Notes: generated by a model not told the origin, from the letters alone. A DNA stretch of 64,000 nucleotides from Chloroflexota bacterium (GCA_016179845.1 JACPCK010000035.1:64001-128000), one strand, 5' to 3'; counted from the stretch's first letter, positions 17,364 through 25,804 are shown. Made by a program: numbers and translations.

Positions 17364-18242
17364 ATGCGTGTTCTTCTCACCAACGATGACGGAATACAGG
17401 CGCCGGGCCTTTGGGCGGCGGCAGCATCGCTCCGAGAGGTGGCTGAGGTCACTATAGTGGCCCCTGACCGGGAGCAGAGTGGCGTCGGTACCTCCATCAG
17501 CCTCCACGGCCCTGTCCGTATCATGGAGCTCCCTCCCCAGGTCCTGGAGGTGAAGACCTACGCCGTGGAGGGCACGCCATCCGACTGCATTATCCTTGCC
17601 TCGCAGATCATACTGAAAGAAGGCATTGATCTGGTGGTTTCCGGCATCAACCAGGGGGCCAATCTGGGAGTGGACGTCCTGCTGTCCGGGACTGTTGGAG
17701 CTGCCTTTCAGGGCCACTTTAGAAACCTGCCCGCCATCGCCATCTCCGTTACCGCTCTCAAGGACGTCCAGTTCGCGCCGGCGGCCCTGCTCCTTCGCCT
17801 TCTGGCGCCCCGCATGGTGGAGCTGCCCCACACACCGGCACCCCTTCTGAACGTAAACCTCCCCAATGTGTCTCTGAAGAAGCTGGAGGGCGTCTCTATC
17901 ACCTATATGGGCCGCCGCACCTATATCGACACGGTTAAGGAGGGCGACGACGGGCGTCGTCAGTGGTTCTGGATAGCCCGCTCCAAGCCTGAGTGGGAAG
18001 AGACTGACGGGAGTGATATTTGGGCCATTCGCAAGAAAAGGGTGTCTATCACTCCCCTCTCTACGGACATGTCCGACTACGGCCTGGTGCGAAGTCTGGA
18101 GGGGCTTGCCCAGGCTATGGCTGTAGCCCTTGGCGACACCAGAAGCAGACCCCGCTTGTCTAAGGCCAGGGCCGTGCCCAGGCCTCATAGCAGGGCAGGG
18201 ATTACCTCCCGGGCGAAGAGCCCAAGAGGTTCAAGCTCGTGA
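17364..18242 (+). CDS. surE: SurE survival protein: 5'/3'-nucleotidase
   Basis: The first residues, MRVLLTNDDGIQAPG, contain the metal-binding Asp-Asp pair of SurE. VAPDREQSGVGTSISLH, VEGTPSDC and VVSGINQGANLGVDVLLSGTVGAA are the other family signatures. SurE is a cytoplasmic divalent-metal phosphatase acting on nucleoside monophosphates and short polyphosphates. At 292 residues it is longer than the usual 250-265. The extra basic C-terminal tail (Arg/Ser/Pro rich, after residue ~255) overlaps the 3' end of the convergent luciferase-like gene and is probably non-conserved. The gene stands alone on the forward strand. Confidence 0.92.
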   Translation: MRVLLTNDDGIQAPGLWAAAASLREVAEVTIVAPDREQSGVGTSISLHGPVRIMELPPQVLEVKTYAVEGTPSDCIILASQIILKEGIDLVVSGINQGANLGVDVLLSGTVGAAFQGHFRNLPAIAISVTALKDVQFAPAALLLRLLAPRMVELPHTPAPLLNVNLPNVSLKKLEGVSITYMGRRTYIDTVKEGDDGRRQWFWIARSKPEWEETDGSDIWAIRKKRVSITPLSTDMSDYGLVRSLEGLAQAMAVALGDTRSRPRLSKARAVPRPHSRAGITSRAKSPRGSSS

Positions 18243-18245
18243 GCA

Positions 18246-19136
18246 TCAGGAAAGCTGAAGATAAGGTAGTCCAGCCCCGCATTCAGGAGGGCCTTGCATG
18301 CCCTCAGCCACCTGGCCTGGCGTGCCTGCGGTCACCCGGCCCTGGAAGGACGCAGGTGGTATGCCAGGGTAGTAGGTATCAAGCTTCTGCTTTAGCTCCT
18401 TCTCCGTAGCAGCAATTACCATGACCCCCAGGCGGGTCTTCAGAATAGAAGCGGGGTCCCTCCCCACATCGCGGCAGTGCCGAGTCAGGACATCTAGCTT
18501 GTGCCTGACCGTCTCCGGCTCGCCAAAGAGGTTGCAGGCCTGGGCGTGACGGGCCACTATCCTTAGAGTCAGCTCCTCTCCACCGCCTCCTACGAGGATG
18601 GGAGGGTGAGGTCTCTGCACGGGCAGCGGGTAGCAAAGAGCGTCTCTAGCCTGGTAGTACCGGCCCTGAAAGGTAGCCGAGCCCTGCACCCACATGGCCT
18701 TGATTATTTGCACCGCCTCCTCCAACCGCCTCAGGCGCTCCCCTCTGGTATAGAAGGGGAAGCCGTAGGCCTCGTGCTCCCGCTGGTGCCAGCCTCCTCC
18801 CAGGCCCAGGAAGAGCCTCCCATTGCTCACCACGTCCAGGGTGGCCCCCATCTTGGCCACCAGCGCCGGGTTACGGTACGTGTTGCCCAGGCACAGAGGC
18901 CCTAACCGGATGCGCTGGGTGCGGGCGGCCAGCGCAGAAAGGGTCACCCAGGGCTCCAGGATCCTGTCCTTCTCTGCTCCCACCTGCGGTATCTGGATGA
19001 AGTGGTCCATCAGCCAGAAGGAGTCGAATCCCAGTCCCTCGGCCTCCAGGCATATCCGCTCTACTGTCTGGTAGGTTAGTTCCGGCCCTCCGGGGAAAGA
19101 GAAAGATGGCTGCTGTATCCCAAAACGCGGAGGCAT
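18246..19136 (-). CDS. Luciferase-like (LLM class) oxidoreductase with C-terminal frameshift
   Basis: This second luciferase-superfamily protein has 296 residues as read. RICLEAEGLGFDSFWLMDH, RIRLGPLCLGNTYRNP, VSNGRLFLGLGGGW and PILVGGGGEELTLRIVARH are typical of F420-dependent members. The last ~14 residues as read (after AEGMQG) are not family-like. Dropping one base in the CAAGG run around 18291-18297 restores ALLNAGLDYLIFSFPDAHE, the normal C-terminal barrel strand, continuing to a stop at 18185-18187. The intact gene would therefore be 18185-19136, overlapping surE by 58 bases. It is either an assembly error or recent inactivation; loss of the last barrel elements would probably be damaging. 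Confidence 0.85.
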   Translation of the reverse strand: MPPRFGIQQPSFSFPGGPELTYQTVERICLEAEGLGFDSFWLMDHFIQIPQVGAEKDRILEPWVTLSALAARTQRIRLGPLCLGNTYRNPALVAKMGATLDVVSNGRLFLGLGGGWHQREHEAYGFPFYTRGERLRRLEEAVQIIKAMWVQGSATFQGRYYQARDALCYPLPVQRPHPPILVGGGGEELTLRIVARHAQACNLFGEPETVRHKLDVLTRHCRDVGRDPASILKTRLGVMVIAATEKELKQKLDTYYPGIPPASFQGRVTAGTPGQVAEGMQGPPECGAGLPYLQLS

Positions 19137-19176
19137 AGGCTCCTCCTTACTTTAGGTAGGTGTCAGCCGGTTCCAG

Positions 19177-19986
19177 CTAGGCTATATCCCTGCGTTGGAA
19201 AGTCATCACCGCTGCTGTGAACGAGGCGGCCGCTACCGCCAGAAGGACGGCGACATGCAGAATTGGCACCCGGCCCGTTATGGCCACGTTCACCGGGTCG
19301 TAGTAGTGGTATATGGAGGCGGGCCCCAGGCTTCTCAAGGGCTCCCATAGGCCGGCCAGGAAGTCGAGGAAAAAGGAGGCCACGGCAAAGCCCGCCGACA
19401 GGGCAATAGCCTTTCCGCCGTCGCTGGCGAGGGCGGAGATAAAGAAGGCCACTCCTCCCAGGGCTATCAGAAGGAGGAATGCGTTGGCCGCCACAAGGAC
19501 AAAGCGGGCCAGGTTCACGGAGCTACTCAGTTGGCTGAGGGCCACCCCCGCCGTCGTGCCTACCATCATAGCCGCCAGCAGGAGGGCCAGCCCCAGGGCC
19601 ATGCCGAGGAAGCGGGAGACCACCAGCTCGTAGCGCGGCGTGGGCCGGCTCAGGATCAGGTATATGGTGCGGCGTTCGACCTCTCTGGCTAGTGCCCCGG
19701 ATGCGGCGGCTATGGTAAAGGCGGCCCCCACGATCAGGAAGATGGGATGGCGGAAGCCTGTAGAGACGTATCCCTGGGCACCAGATCCCACGAAGCTCCC
19801 CACCTCGCTCTTCAGGAAGGCCTGCAGACCCTTGGGCATGTTCCTGGCAAAGTCCTCAAAGTACCTGCCCCCAAAGGCATCGTAGGTGGATGGAATGAGC
19901 ATTCCAAAGCCCACCATGGCGGCGGCCATGAGCAGCAGGGCCAGCCTGTAGCCCAGCAAGGTCTTGCCCAGTATAATGGGATTCAA
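19177..19986 (-). CDS. ABC-2 type exporter permease subunit
   Basis: The 269-residue integral membrane protein shows about six hydrophobic segments. One starts near residue 15 (LALLLMAAAMVGFGML), one near 80, three lie between 130 and 215, and one is at the C-terminus (VAVLLAVAAASFTAA). A large hydrophilic loop lies between the first two, as in ABC-2 permeases (CcmB/NatB-like). The loop after segment 2 has LAREVERRTIYLILSRPTPRY, a conserved coupling region. The start overlaps the end of the ATPase gene by 4 bases, so the two are translationally coupled and should form one exporter. The substrate is unknown. Confidence 0.87.
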   Translation of the reverse strand: MNPIILGKTLLGYRLALLLMAAAMVGFGMLIPSTYDAFGGRYFEDFARNMPKGLQAFLKSEVGSFVGSGAQGYVSTGFRHPIFLIVGAAFTIAAASGALAREVERRTIYLILSRPTPRYELVVSRFLGMALGLALLLAAMMVGTTAGVALSQLSSSVNLARFVLVAANAFLLLIALGGVAFFISALASDGGKAIALSAGFAVASFFLDFLAGLWEPLRSLGPASIYHYYDPVNVAITGRVPILHVAVLLAVAAASFTAAVMTFQRRDIA

Positions 19987-20885
19987 TGGCCCCCCTGCCC
20001 CCGGGCATAGTATTCCATAAAAATGTCCTCCAGCCTGGCTGGCTCGTAGACCATGTCCTCCACGCCCGCTTTAGATAGCTCTTGGAGGAGAGGGTTGATG
20101 TCCCCCCGCACCTTCATATGAAGGGTCCGGCCGTTCCTCTCTGCAGAGAGCACGCAAGGGAGGTCCAGGTTCAGTTCGGGGGCATCTCGGCTGAGTACCA
20201 CCTCCATGTTGCGCACCTTGTTTGTGCGAAGGGTGGCCACGTCCTCCACTACAACCACCGAGCCCTGGCGGATGATGGCCACCCGCTGGCACCAGCGCTC
20301 AACCTCCGAGAGGACGTGGGATGACATGAATATGGTTCGGCCCTTGACCTGGAGCTCTCTCAGGACCTCGAAGAGGGCCTTCTGCATCAGCGGGTCCAAT
20401 CCCTCAGAAGGCTCGTCCATGATGATCAGGTTGGGATCACACTGAAGGGCCTGAACCAGGGCCAGCTTCTGCCTCATGCCCCTTGAGTAGCCCCTGATCT
20501 GGCGTGCCAGGTCTCTCTCACTCAACTCCAGACGCTCCAACAGCTCTCTTTGGAGGACTGGGCGCTGCCTCTGGAGCCTTGCCATGTAGTCCAGGAGGTC
20601 CCGCCCCGAAAGGCTATCGTAGAGGCCCGGATAGTCTGGCAAGAACCCCATCTCCCTCTTGAGGAACACCTTCTCGTTCCAGGCATCCCTGCCCAGGACC
20701 AACGCCTTTCCGGCAGTGGGGCGCAGGAAGCCCATCAAGAGACGAATGGTGGTGGTCTTGCCGGCCCCGTTGGGTCCCAGGAAGCCAAAGAAGGTGCCTT
20801 CCACTACTTGCAGGTCCAGGTCTTTGACCCCCACGACAGGGCCGTAGAGCTTGGTGAGTCTTTCACATTGGATAACCCAGGCCAT
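19983..20885 (-). CDS. ABC exporter ATP-binding subunit
   Basis: This ~300-residue ATPase pairs with the overlapping permease gene. Walker A is GPNGAGKTTT, the signature motif is YSRGMRQKLALVQAL, and Walker B is LIIMDEPSEGLDP, followed by an H-loop in SSHVLSEVERW. The C-terminal third is the extra regulatory domain seen in NatA/CcmA-type export ATPases. The ATG at 20885 gives MAWVIQCERLTKLYG; a GTG two codons upstream is also possible. A TACAAT box sits at 20897-20902, so the transcript may have a very short leader. ATP hydrolysis should power export of an unidentified substrate. Confidence 0.9.
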   Translation of the reverse strand: MAWVIQCERLTKLYGPVVGVKDLDLQVVEGTFFGFLGPNGAGKTTTIRLLMGFLRPTAGKALVLGRDAWNEKVFLKREMGFLPDYPGLYDSLSGRDLLDYMARLQRQRPVLQRELLERLELSERDLARQIRGYSRGMRQKLALVQALQCDPNLIIMDEPSEGLDPLMQKALFEVLRELQVKGRTIFMSSHVLSEVERWCQRVAIIRQGSVVVVEDVATLRTNKVRNMEVVLSRDAPELNLDLPCVLSAERNGRTLHMKVRGDINPLLQELSKAGVEDMVYEPARLEDIFMEYYARGQGGH

Positions 20886-21115
20886 CAGCACTTAGATTGT
20901 ACAACCTTCAGCCCGACACAACCATCGAAGGCTGCCGGTAGACAGGGCCTTTCGGTTGTCACCCTTCGCTTCGCCTACGGCGGACTCAGCCTGACAGAAA
21001 AAACCGAATGACCCCGCGCTGTAAGTGGACTGGCAAGGCCATAGCTAGCGGCAGGATAGGAGATGTTCCCAATGTGCGTGGTCGGCGGATTTCTGTCAGG
21101 GCACCTGAGGGTGGT

Positions 21116-21793
21116 TCAGGACCCCACACGGGACGACGAACCTGCTGCTACGGCATCTGGAAGGGGATCAGGCACAGGCGCCCCGTAGCAGCAGTGCGAG
21201 TCGCCGTTGTTGATACAGCGCTGGAGGCTTGCCTCCTGGCCCAAGATGGTGGATAGGAGCTGCTGGTCAAAGCTGCACACGTCCCGATTCTTCAGAGCGG
21301 CAGCTCGGAATGGACAGTTGTGCAGGATAAACCGAAGCTCACTCTTCCCGTTGTCCACTTCTGGAGCGAACTGCTCCTCCTCCAGGATTGCCAGCGCTGC
21401 GGCGATCCTCTGGGAAGTCTGCTTCCCCTCAATGTCTTGTCGGTGCCTCTGAGCAACCTGCCTGGCTACCCGCCCCATCAGGAGCTTCACCAAGGGCCCG
21501 TTGGCACCATCGTTATTGGGCCATAACCCCAGCTCTTCCAGCATCAGGTTAAGGAGTCGTTGGTAGCCCTTGGGCAGGACCTCCTGACCCTCCTCGGTGA
21601 GGTAGAAGACGTGCCCGGGTCGACCAGTCTTCTGGCGTATGGACCGATAAGCCACCAGCCGGTCCCGCTGGAGGATGTCCAGGTGCCGACGGACGGTCGC
21701 AGGCGCCAGTTTCACTTCCTTAGCCAGGGTATCGACGCTGGCACCATGATGCCGTTGCAAAAGGTTCAGGATCTGAAGTCTTGGCCCTTCCAT
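21116..21793 (-). CDS. SufR-like iron-sulfur-sensing winged-helix transcriptional regulator
   Basis: The 225-residue protein has an N-terminal winged helix (about 1-75, VDTLAKEVKLAPATVRRHLD as recognition region, KTGRPGHVFYLTEEG as wing). Its C-terminal half carries the cysteine pattern of the SufR family: Cys in HNCPFRAAA, Cys in RDVCSFD, Cys in QRCINNG and a Cys pair in DSHCCYG. SufR proteins bind a [4Fe-4S] cluster through these cysteines and repress Fe-S assembly genes. The only such gene in the window is sufU, 18 kb away. The gene has its own strong promoter with a dyad between the boxes and is divergent from a small zinc protein, which is a natural target. The last ~15 residues (Ser/Val rich) look unconserved. 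Confidence 0.82.
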   Translation of the reverse strand: MEGPRLQILNLLQRHHGASVDTLAKEVKLAPATVRRHLDILQRDRLVAYRSIRQKTGRPGHVFYLTEEGQEVLPKGYQRLLNLMLEELGLWPNNDGANGPLVKLLMGRVARQVAQRHRQDIEGKQTSQRIAAALAILEEEQFAPEVDNGKSELRFILHNCPFRAAALKNRDVCSFDQQLLSTILGQEASLQRCINNGDSHCCYGAPVPDPLPDAVAAGSSSRVGS

Positions 21794-21840
21794 TCCGTTC
21801 TTTCTGCGGGAAGCAGAGATCTCAATACTCGGACACCGAA

Positions 21841-21870
21841 ATTGTACGCCGCTCTAGCGGCGATTGTCAA
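21841..21870 (-). promoter_or_regulatory. Consensus promoter with an operator-like dyad for the SufR-like gene
   Basis: On the reverse strand TTGACA (21870-21865), an 18-base spacer and TACAAT (21846-21841) lie about 48 bases before the start at 21793. The spacer contains a perfect dyad, CGCCGCT-AG-AGCGGCG (21847-21862), placed exactly where a bound repressor would block RNA polymerase. Self-repression by the SufR-like protein is the simplest reading, but this is inferred from position. Confidence 0.7.
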
Positions 21871-21916
21871 GTATAAGATGCATTGTATGCAATTTTGCAA
21901 TGTTATAAGTCAATGC

Positions 21917-21945
21917 TTGACAAAGACGAAATCTTGTGGTAGACT
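21917..21945 (+). promoter_or_regulatory. Sigma70 promoter for the small zinc protein, divergent from the SufR-like promoter
   Basis: TTGACA (21917-21922), 17 bases, then TAGACT (21940-21945). The -35 is perfect. The two divergent promoters are separated by an AT-rich stretch with TTGCA repeats and a short palindrome, TGCATTGTATGCA, at about 21879-21891. Confidence 0.65.
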
Positions 21946-21964
21946 CTAGTCCGCCTGCTAAGGA

Positions 21965-22261
21965 ATGAGCATACAATGGAGGTTTCTTAACCAAGCTATG
22001 AGGTATCCGAGGCACAGGACAATGGCCCTCCCGGTGCCATCGTCGACCACCGAGGTGATAGGGTGTCGACATCACTGGGTGATTGATACGCCTTCAGGCC
22101 CCATGAGCAAGGGCACCTGCAAGAGTTGCGGAGAGGTGCGCGTGTTCAAAAACTACGTGGAGACCAGCTATTGGGACGACGATGTCCCCCTCGATCAGGT
22201 GTCATCGGGGGCGCGCTTTCTCTCAACATCTTCAGGGTACGAGTCTGAGGAGGAGAACTAA
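21965..22261 (+). CDS. Small zinc-ribbon-like protein of unknown function
   Basis: The frame is up to 98 residues. The core is GCRHHWVIDTPSGPMSKGTC followed by KSCGEVRVFKNY, giving Cys/His-His plus Cys-x2-Cys as probable zinc ligands, then an acidic tail ending ESEEEN. Start choice is uncertain. ATG 21965 sits too close to AAGGA, while ATG 21998 (GGAGG 14 bases upstream) and ATG 22021 are alternatives that keep the metal motif. I cannot name the family; similar short proteins occur in Chloroflexota by my recollection. It is divergent from the SufR-like regulator with its own promoter, so it may be under that regulator's control. Confidence 0.65.
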   Translation: MSIQWRFLNQAMRYPRHRTMALPVPSSTTEVIGCRHHWVIDTPSGPMSKGTCKSCGEVRVFKNYVETSYWDDDVPLDQVSSGARFLSTSSGYESEEEN

Positions 22262-22366
22262 CCCTCCACGGCGCCTCCTCCGTACGCGCCTTAATGGCTC
22301 CCCCCAACCAGCTAGTATCCTGTCTTGGAAAAACGTTGAATAAGTCGTAGCCAATCCGGGTGCAGG

Positions 22367-22460
22367 GGCATCCCGACTTGTCGGGATGCCAGGGGTCTGG
22401 GGCCTGCCCTGAGCCGAAGCCCTGAGCCTGCGAAGGGTCAGCCGAAGGGGTGTCCCCCAG
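22367..22460. repeat. Intergenic hairpin and repeat cluster
   Basis: This repeat lies in the 264-base gap between the small zinc protein and cofE. GGCATCCCGAC and GTCGGGATGCC form a perfect 11-bp inverted repeat with a 2-base centre at 22367-22390. It is followed by degenerate copies of the CCCTGAGCC..GAAGG unit at about 22407-22460 that recurs at 39172, 44248 and 59334. It carries no coding signal. It may also act as a terminator for the converging genes. Confidence 0.6.
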
Positions 22461-22525
22461 GTTTCTCTTCGTAGATTTCTCGGGAGACAGCGTCCACTTT
22501 TGTAAAGAACTAAGGAGACTCCACA

Positions 22526-23329
22526 CTAGCGGAACAGGTCCAGGGAAGGCTCCCTGACCAAGTCTCGGGCCTTTCCGCGGGCCCTTTTGTATCCGAACCC
22601 CCTCACGATAGCCACAGGCACTCCCGTCGTCTTTTGGCAGACCAGACTGGCTGCACTGGCTATCTCGTCGGCCTGAGCCATCACCGTGACCTTCAAGGGG
22701 TGCCCGTAGGCATCGGAGGTGCCCCTGTAGTCCAGTAGTGCGTCCAAACCCGATACACCTACCGCCACGTTGGTGAATCCCTCCCGCCAGGGCCGGCCAA
22801 AGGTGTCAGTGATTATTACGGCAATCTCTACCCCCAGACGTCTCTCGATGCCTTCCCTGATGCCTCTGGCTGAGCCGTCCGGGTCCTTAGGCAACAGGCA
22901 GACGCTCTCCTCGTCGGGGAGGTTGGAGGCATCGACGCCAGCGTTGGCGCAGATGAAGCCGTGGCGGGTCTCCGCTATGATAACGCCGTGGTCCATACGG
23001 ACAATGCGCCGGCTTTCCCTCAGGACCGCCTCCACGTGTCTGGGGTCCTTGCCGTGCTGTCGTGCGATGGAGACGGCTAGGGGAGAAGGTTTCACCCTTT
23101 TCAGGAGTATGACCCGGCCCTCGGCCTTGGAGACCACCTTCTGGGTGACCACCACCACATCCCCCTTCTTGATGGGCGTGCCCTGACGCCGGGCCGCCTC
23201 GCTTATCAGCAGGGCCAGGTCGTCACCCTTCCCCACCTCCGGGATGACAGCTATCCCTGTGACCTGTACCTCCGGATAGGGGTGATTTGGGTTTGAGGAG
23301 GTTTCTGCTCGCTTCTTTGGTGGAGGCAT
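22526..23329 (-). CDS. cofE: Coenzyme F420-0:L-glutamate ligase
   Basis: This 267-residue enzyme adds glutamate to F420-0 using GTP, late in coenzyme F420 synthesis. Diagnostic stretches are KKGDVVVVTQKVVSKAEGR, TRHGFICANAGVDASN and VIITDTFGRPWREG, all in the expected order. The length matches stand-alone CofE rather than the FbiB fusion. CCGGAGAC precedes the ATG. Its presence shows the organism makes F420, which supports F420 use by the two luciferase-like oxidoreductases at 14324 and 18246. No other cof/fbi gene is in the window. The 16 or so N-terminal residues before HPYPEVQVTGI are poorly conserved. Confidence 0.92.
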   Translation of the reverse strand: MPPPKKRAETSSNPNHPYPEVQVTGIAVIPEVGKGDDLALLISEAARRQGTPIKKGDVVVVTQKVVSKAEGRVILLKRVKPSPLAVSIARQHGKDPRHVEAVLRESRRIVRMDHGVIIAETRHGFICANAGVDASNLPDEESVCLLPKDPDGSARGIREGIERRLGVEIAVIITDTFGRPWREGFTNVAVGVSGLDALLDYRGTSDAYGHPLKVTVMAQADEIASAASLVCQKTTGVPVAIVRGFGYKRARGKARDLVREPSLDLFR

Positions 23330-23356
23330 GTTGTCTCCGGTTCCAGAATAGCTGCA

Positions 23357-23385
23357 TATATAGCATTAGGGCACGGGTGTGTCAA
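23357..23385 (-). promoter_or_regulatory. Extended -10 promoter for cofE
   Basis: On the reverse strand TTGACA (23385-23380), 17 bases, then TATATA (23362-23357) preceded by TGC, an extended -10. The predicted start of transcription is about 20 bases before the cofE ATG at 23329. Confidence 0.62.
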
Positions 23386-23480
23386 CGCCCAAGCAGCATG
23401 TGCTTTCTCAAGGTACCGCTCTCAGTTATAATACCTTAGCCGACCGCTATCAGGCAGACACTTCAGGACGAGGCTCTTTG

Positions 23481-24788
23481 ATGTTGGCATCTCTTCAACA
23501 GGTTTTTCCTGTGACGGCCCGCGTTAACAACCGCGGTCATCTGGAGATAGGGGGCTGCGATGCTGTTGAGCTGGCGGAGGCCTTTGGCACTCCCCTCTAC
23601 GTCTTTGATGAGGAGACCCTGCGACGTCGGTCGCGCGCCTTCGTGGAAGCCTTCCGGGCCCGATACCCTTATACAAGGGTCCTCTACGCCTGTAAGGCCT
23701 ATATCGACGCGGCCCTTATTCAAATTCTGAAAGAGGAGGGATTGGGCCTGGATGTGGCCTCTGGGGGCGAGCTGGCTGTGGCACGACGGGCCCACTTCCC
23801 ATCCCAGCTTATCTATTTCCACGGCAATAACAAGTCCCAACAGGAGCTGGAGGAGGCTGTTAAATACAGGATCGGTCGCATCGTAGTGGACGGTTTCTAT
23901 GAGCTGGAGCTGCTTCAAGAGGTGGTTCACAGGCTTGGAGGAACTCAGGAGGTGATGTTGCGGCTATCCCCGGATGTCGACCCTCACACCCACGCTCACA
24001 CAACTACAGGAGTCCTGGACAGCAAGTTCGGCTTCCCTATCGCCACGGGTGATGCAAAACGAGCAGTGGCAGGTGCCTTGGCGTCCTCCAATCTCAGGTT
24101 GGTGGGCCTGCACTTCCATCTGGGGTCCCCCGTCGCGGAGCTGAAGCCCTACGAACGGGCACTGGAGATTGTTGTGGAGTTCGCCTCGCAGATGAAGGGC
24201 TTCTCCCTGGAGGAGATCAGCCCCGGTGGCGGCTTTGCCATCGCCTACACCAGGGAGCAGCAACCGCCAAACATAGGCCAGTACGCTCAGGCCATTGCTG
24301 AAAGCCTGAAGACCGCCTGCTCCCGTCGGGGCTTGCCTCTGCCTATGCTTACCATAGAGCCGGGAAGGGCCATTGTAGGGCCTGCCGCCGTGGCCCTCTA
24401 TAAGGTGGGGGCCACAAAGGACATACCAGGCGTGCGTAGGTATGTGGCCGTGGACGGCGGTATGGGGGACAACATACGACCGGCCCTATACGGCGCTCGC
24501 TATGAGGCTGTGGTCGCCAGCCGGATGGGTGAGGAGCCCCAGGAAAAGGTCACCATAGTAGGCAAGTACTGCGAGTCCGGGGATGTCCTGGTGCGAGACG
24601 TGGTGTTGCCACGCCTGACGGCAGGAGACCTGGTGGCCTTGCCAGCCTCCGGAGCCTACAACCTGGCCATGAGCAGCCAGTACAACCTGAACCCCAGGCC
24701 CGCCGTGGTCCTTGTGAAGGCGGGCTCTGCCCGCCTCATACGGCGCCGCGAGAGCTATGATGAGCTTATGAGGCTGGACGTGGAGTAG
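23481..24788 (+). CDS. lysA: Diaminopimelate decarboxylase
   Basis: This 435-residue fold-type III PLP enzyme makes L-lysine from meso-diaminopimelate. The PLP lysine lies in LYACKAYID, the phosphate-binding HFHLGSP and EISPGGGFAIAY segments follow, and the substrate-binding CESGD motif (KYCESGDVL) is near the C-terminus. The ATG at 23481, with GAGG eight bases upstream, gives the family N-terminus; an earlier in-frame ATG adds 34 unconserved residues. A TATAAT box at 23427-23432 may be the -10, but its -35 is poor. holB begins 2 bases after the stop, so they form one operon. Confidence 0.94.
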   Translation: MLASLQQVFPVTARVNNRGHLEIGGCDAVELAEAFGTPLYVFDEETLRRRSRAFVEAFRARYPYTRVLYACKAYIDAALIQILKEEGLGLDVASGGELAVARRAHFPSQLIYFHGNNKSQQELEEAVKYRIGRIVVDGFYELELLQEVVHRLGGTQEVMLRLSPDVDPHTHAHTTTGVLDSKFGFPIATGDAKRAVAGALASSNLRLVGLHFHLGSPVAELKPYERALEIVVEFASQMKGFSLEEISPGGGFAIAYTREQQPPNIGQYAQAIAESLKTACSRRGLPLPMLTIEPGRAIVGPAAVALYKVGATKDIPGVRRYVAVDGGMGDNIRPALYGARYEAVVASRMGEEPQEKVTIVGKYCESGDVLVRDVVLPRLTAGDLVALPASGAYNLAMSSQYNLNPRPAVVLVKAGSARLIRRRESYDELMRLDVE

Positions 24789-24790
24789 CC

Positions 24791-25804
24791 ATGTGGAGCG
24801 TCCTCGGACATGACTCCGCCGTCCAGTACCTCTCCAGATGCCTTGAGGCAGGGCGGTTGTCCCATGCCTACCTCTTGGCGGGGCCGGCCCACGTGGGCAA
24901 GACCACTCTGGCCCTGAACCTGGCCCAGGCAGTCAACTGCGTCCAGAAGGAGAGACCTTGCGGGCTCTGTCCATCTTGCCTCCGTACAGGAGAGGGACAT
25001 CATCCTGATGTGGTACAGGTCGCGGTAAGGGAGGACCATGCTGAGATAGCCATAGATGATGTTCGGGACCTCCAGCGCCTGGCTTCCCTGACTCCTTTCC
25101 TGGGGCCGTGGCGGGTATTTATCATCCAGCAGGCAGAGCTCATGAGCCTGGAGGCAGCCAACTGCCTACTGAAAACGATTGAGGAGCCCCCAGAGAAGGT
25201 CCTCATCCTTCTTCTGACCTCCCAGCCTGACCTTCTGCCTGCCACCGTCCTTTCCCGGTGCCACGTCCTGAAGCTCTACCCCATGCCCATTGTGAAGATA
25301 GAAGAAGCCCTCACGGCTCGCTGGGGTGCCGCTGAGGGTATGGCACGACTCCTGGCCCGCCTCTCCCGAGGATGCCTGGGCCGGGCCATCGCGTTCTCTC
25401 AGGAGTCAGGCCTCCTGGAGGCCCGCTCCCGCCAGATGCAGCGTATCGCTTCCCTTACCAGTGCAGCCCTGCTCGAGCGCTTTGACCACGCCAGGGAGAC
25501 GGCGTTTCTCCTGGGCAGGGACCGCTCCTTTGCTAGGGATGCCGTGGAGCTGTGGGCGTCCTGGTGGCGTGACCTCTTGCTGATGAAAGAAGGGGAGACC
25601 GAGTCCATTGAAAACCTGGACTTGAGCGATGAGATGGTCAAAGAGGCAGCCACCATCTCCATTAGGGATATCCTGGGGGTGCTGAGGGCTTTGCAGGAGA
25701 CCAGAGAGGCCCTGGAGAGCAACGCCAATCCCCGACTAGCCTTGGAGGTTCTTATGCTGTCTCTACCTGCTGGCACGAGGTCTCTCCTGGCTCCCTCACT
25801 TTAG
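24791..25804 (+). CDS. holB: DNA polymerase III delta' subunit
   Basis: The 337-residue AAA+ clamp-loader subunit begins with the typical VLGHDSAVQYLSRCLEAGRL followed by SHAYLLAGPAHVGKTTLA (Walker A form). A zinc module follows with CGLCPSCLRTGEGHHPD, then DVRDLQRLASLTPFLGPWRV and LLKTIEEPP. The GPAHVGKT P-loop is intact, which is usual for bacterial HolB outside enterics. It helps load the beta clamp at the replication fork together with DnaE (32548). It is translationally linked to lysA upstream and to the RicT-like ORF 17 bases downstream, as in the holB-yaaT pair of Bacillus. Confidence 0.88.
   Translation: MWSVLGHDSAVQYLSRCLEAGRLSHAYLLAGPAHVGKTTLALNLAQAVNCVQKERPCGLCPSCLRTGEGHHPDVVQVAVREDHAEIAIDDVRDLQRLASLTPFLGPWRVFIIQQAELMSLEAANCLLKTIEEPPEKVLILLLTSQPDLLPATVLSRCHVLKLYPMPIVKIEEALTARWGAAEGMARLLARLSRGCLGRAIAFSQESGLLEARSRQMQRIASLTSAALLERFDHARETAFLLGRDRSFARDAVELWASWWRDLLLMKEGETESIENLDLSDEMVKEAATISIRDILGVLRALQETREALESNANPRLALEVLMLSLPAGTRSLLAPSL

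Noticed and set aside
23404-23432. TATAAT upstream of lysA as a promoter
   Set aside because: The -10 is perfect, but the -35 (TTTCTC) is poor, so it is mentioned only as a possibility.
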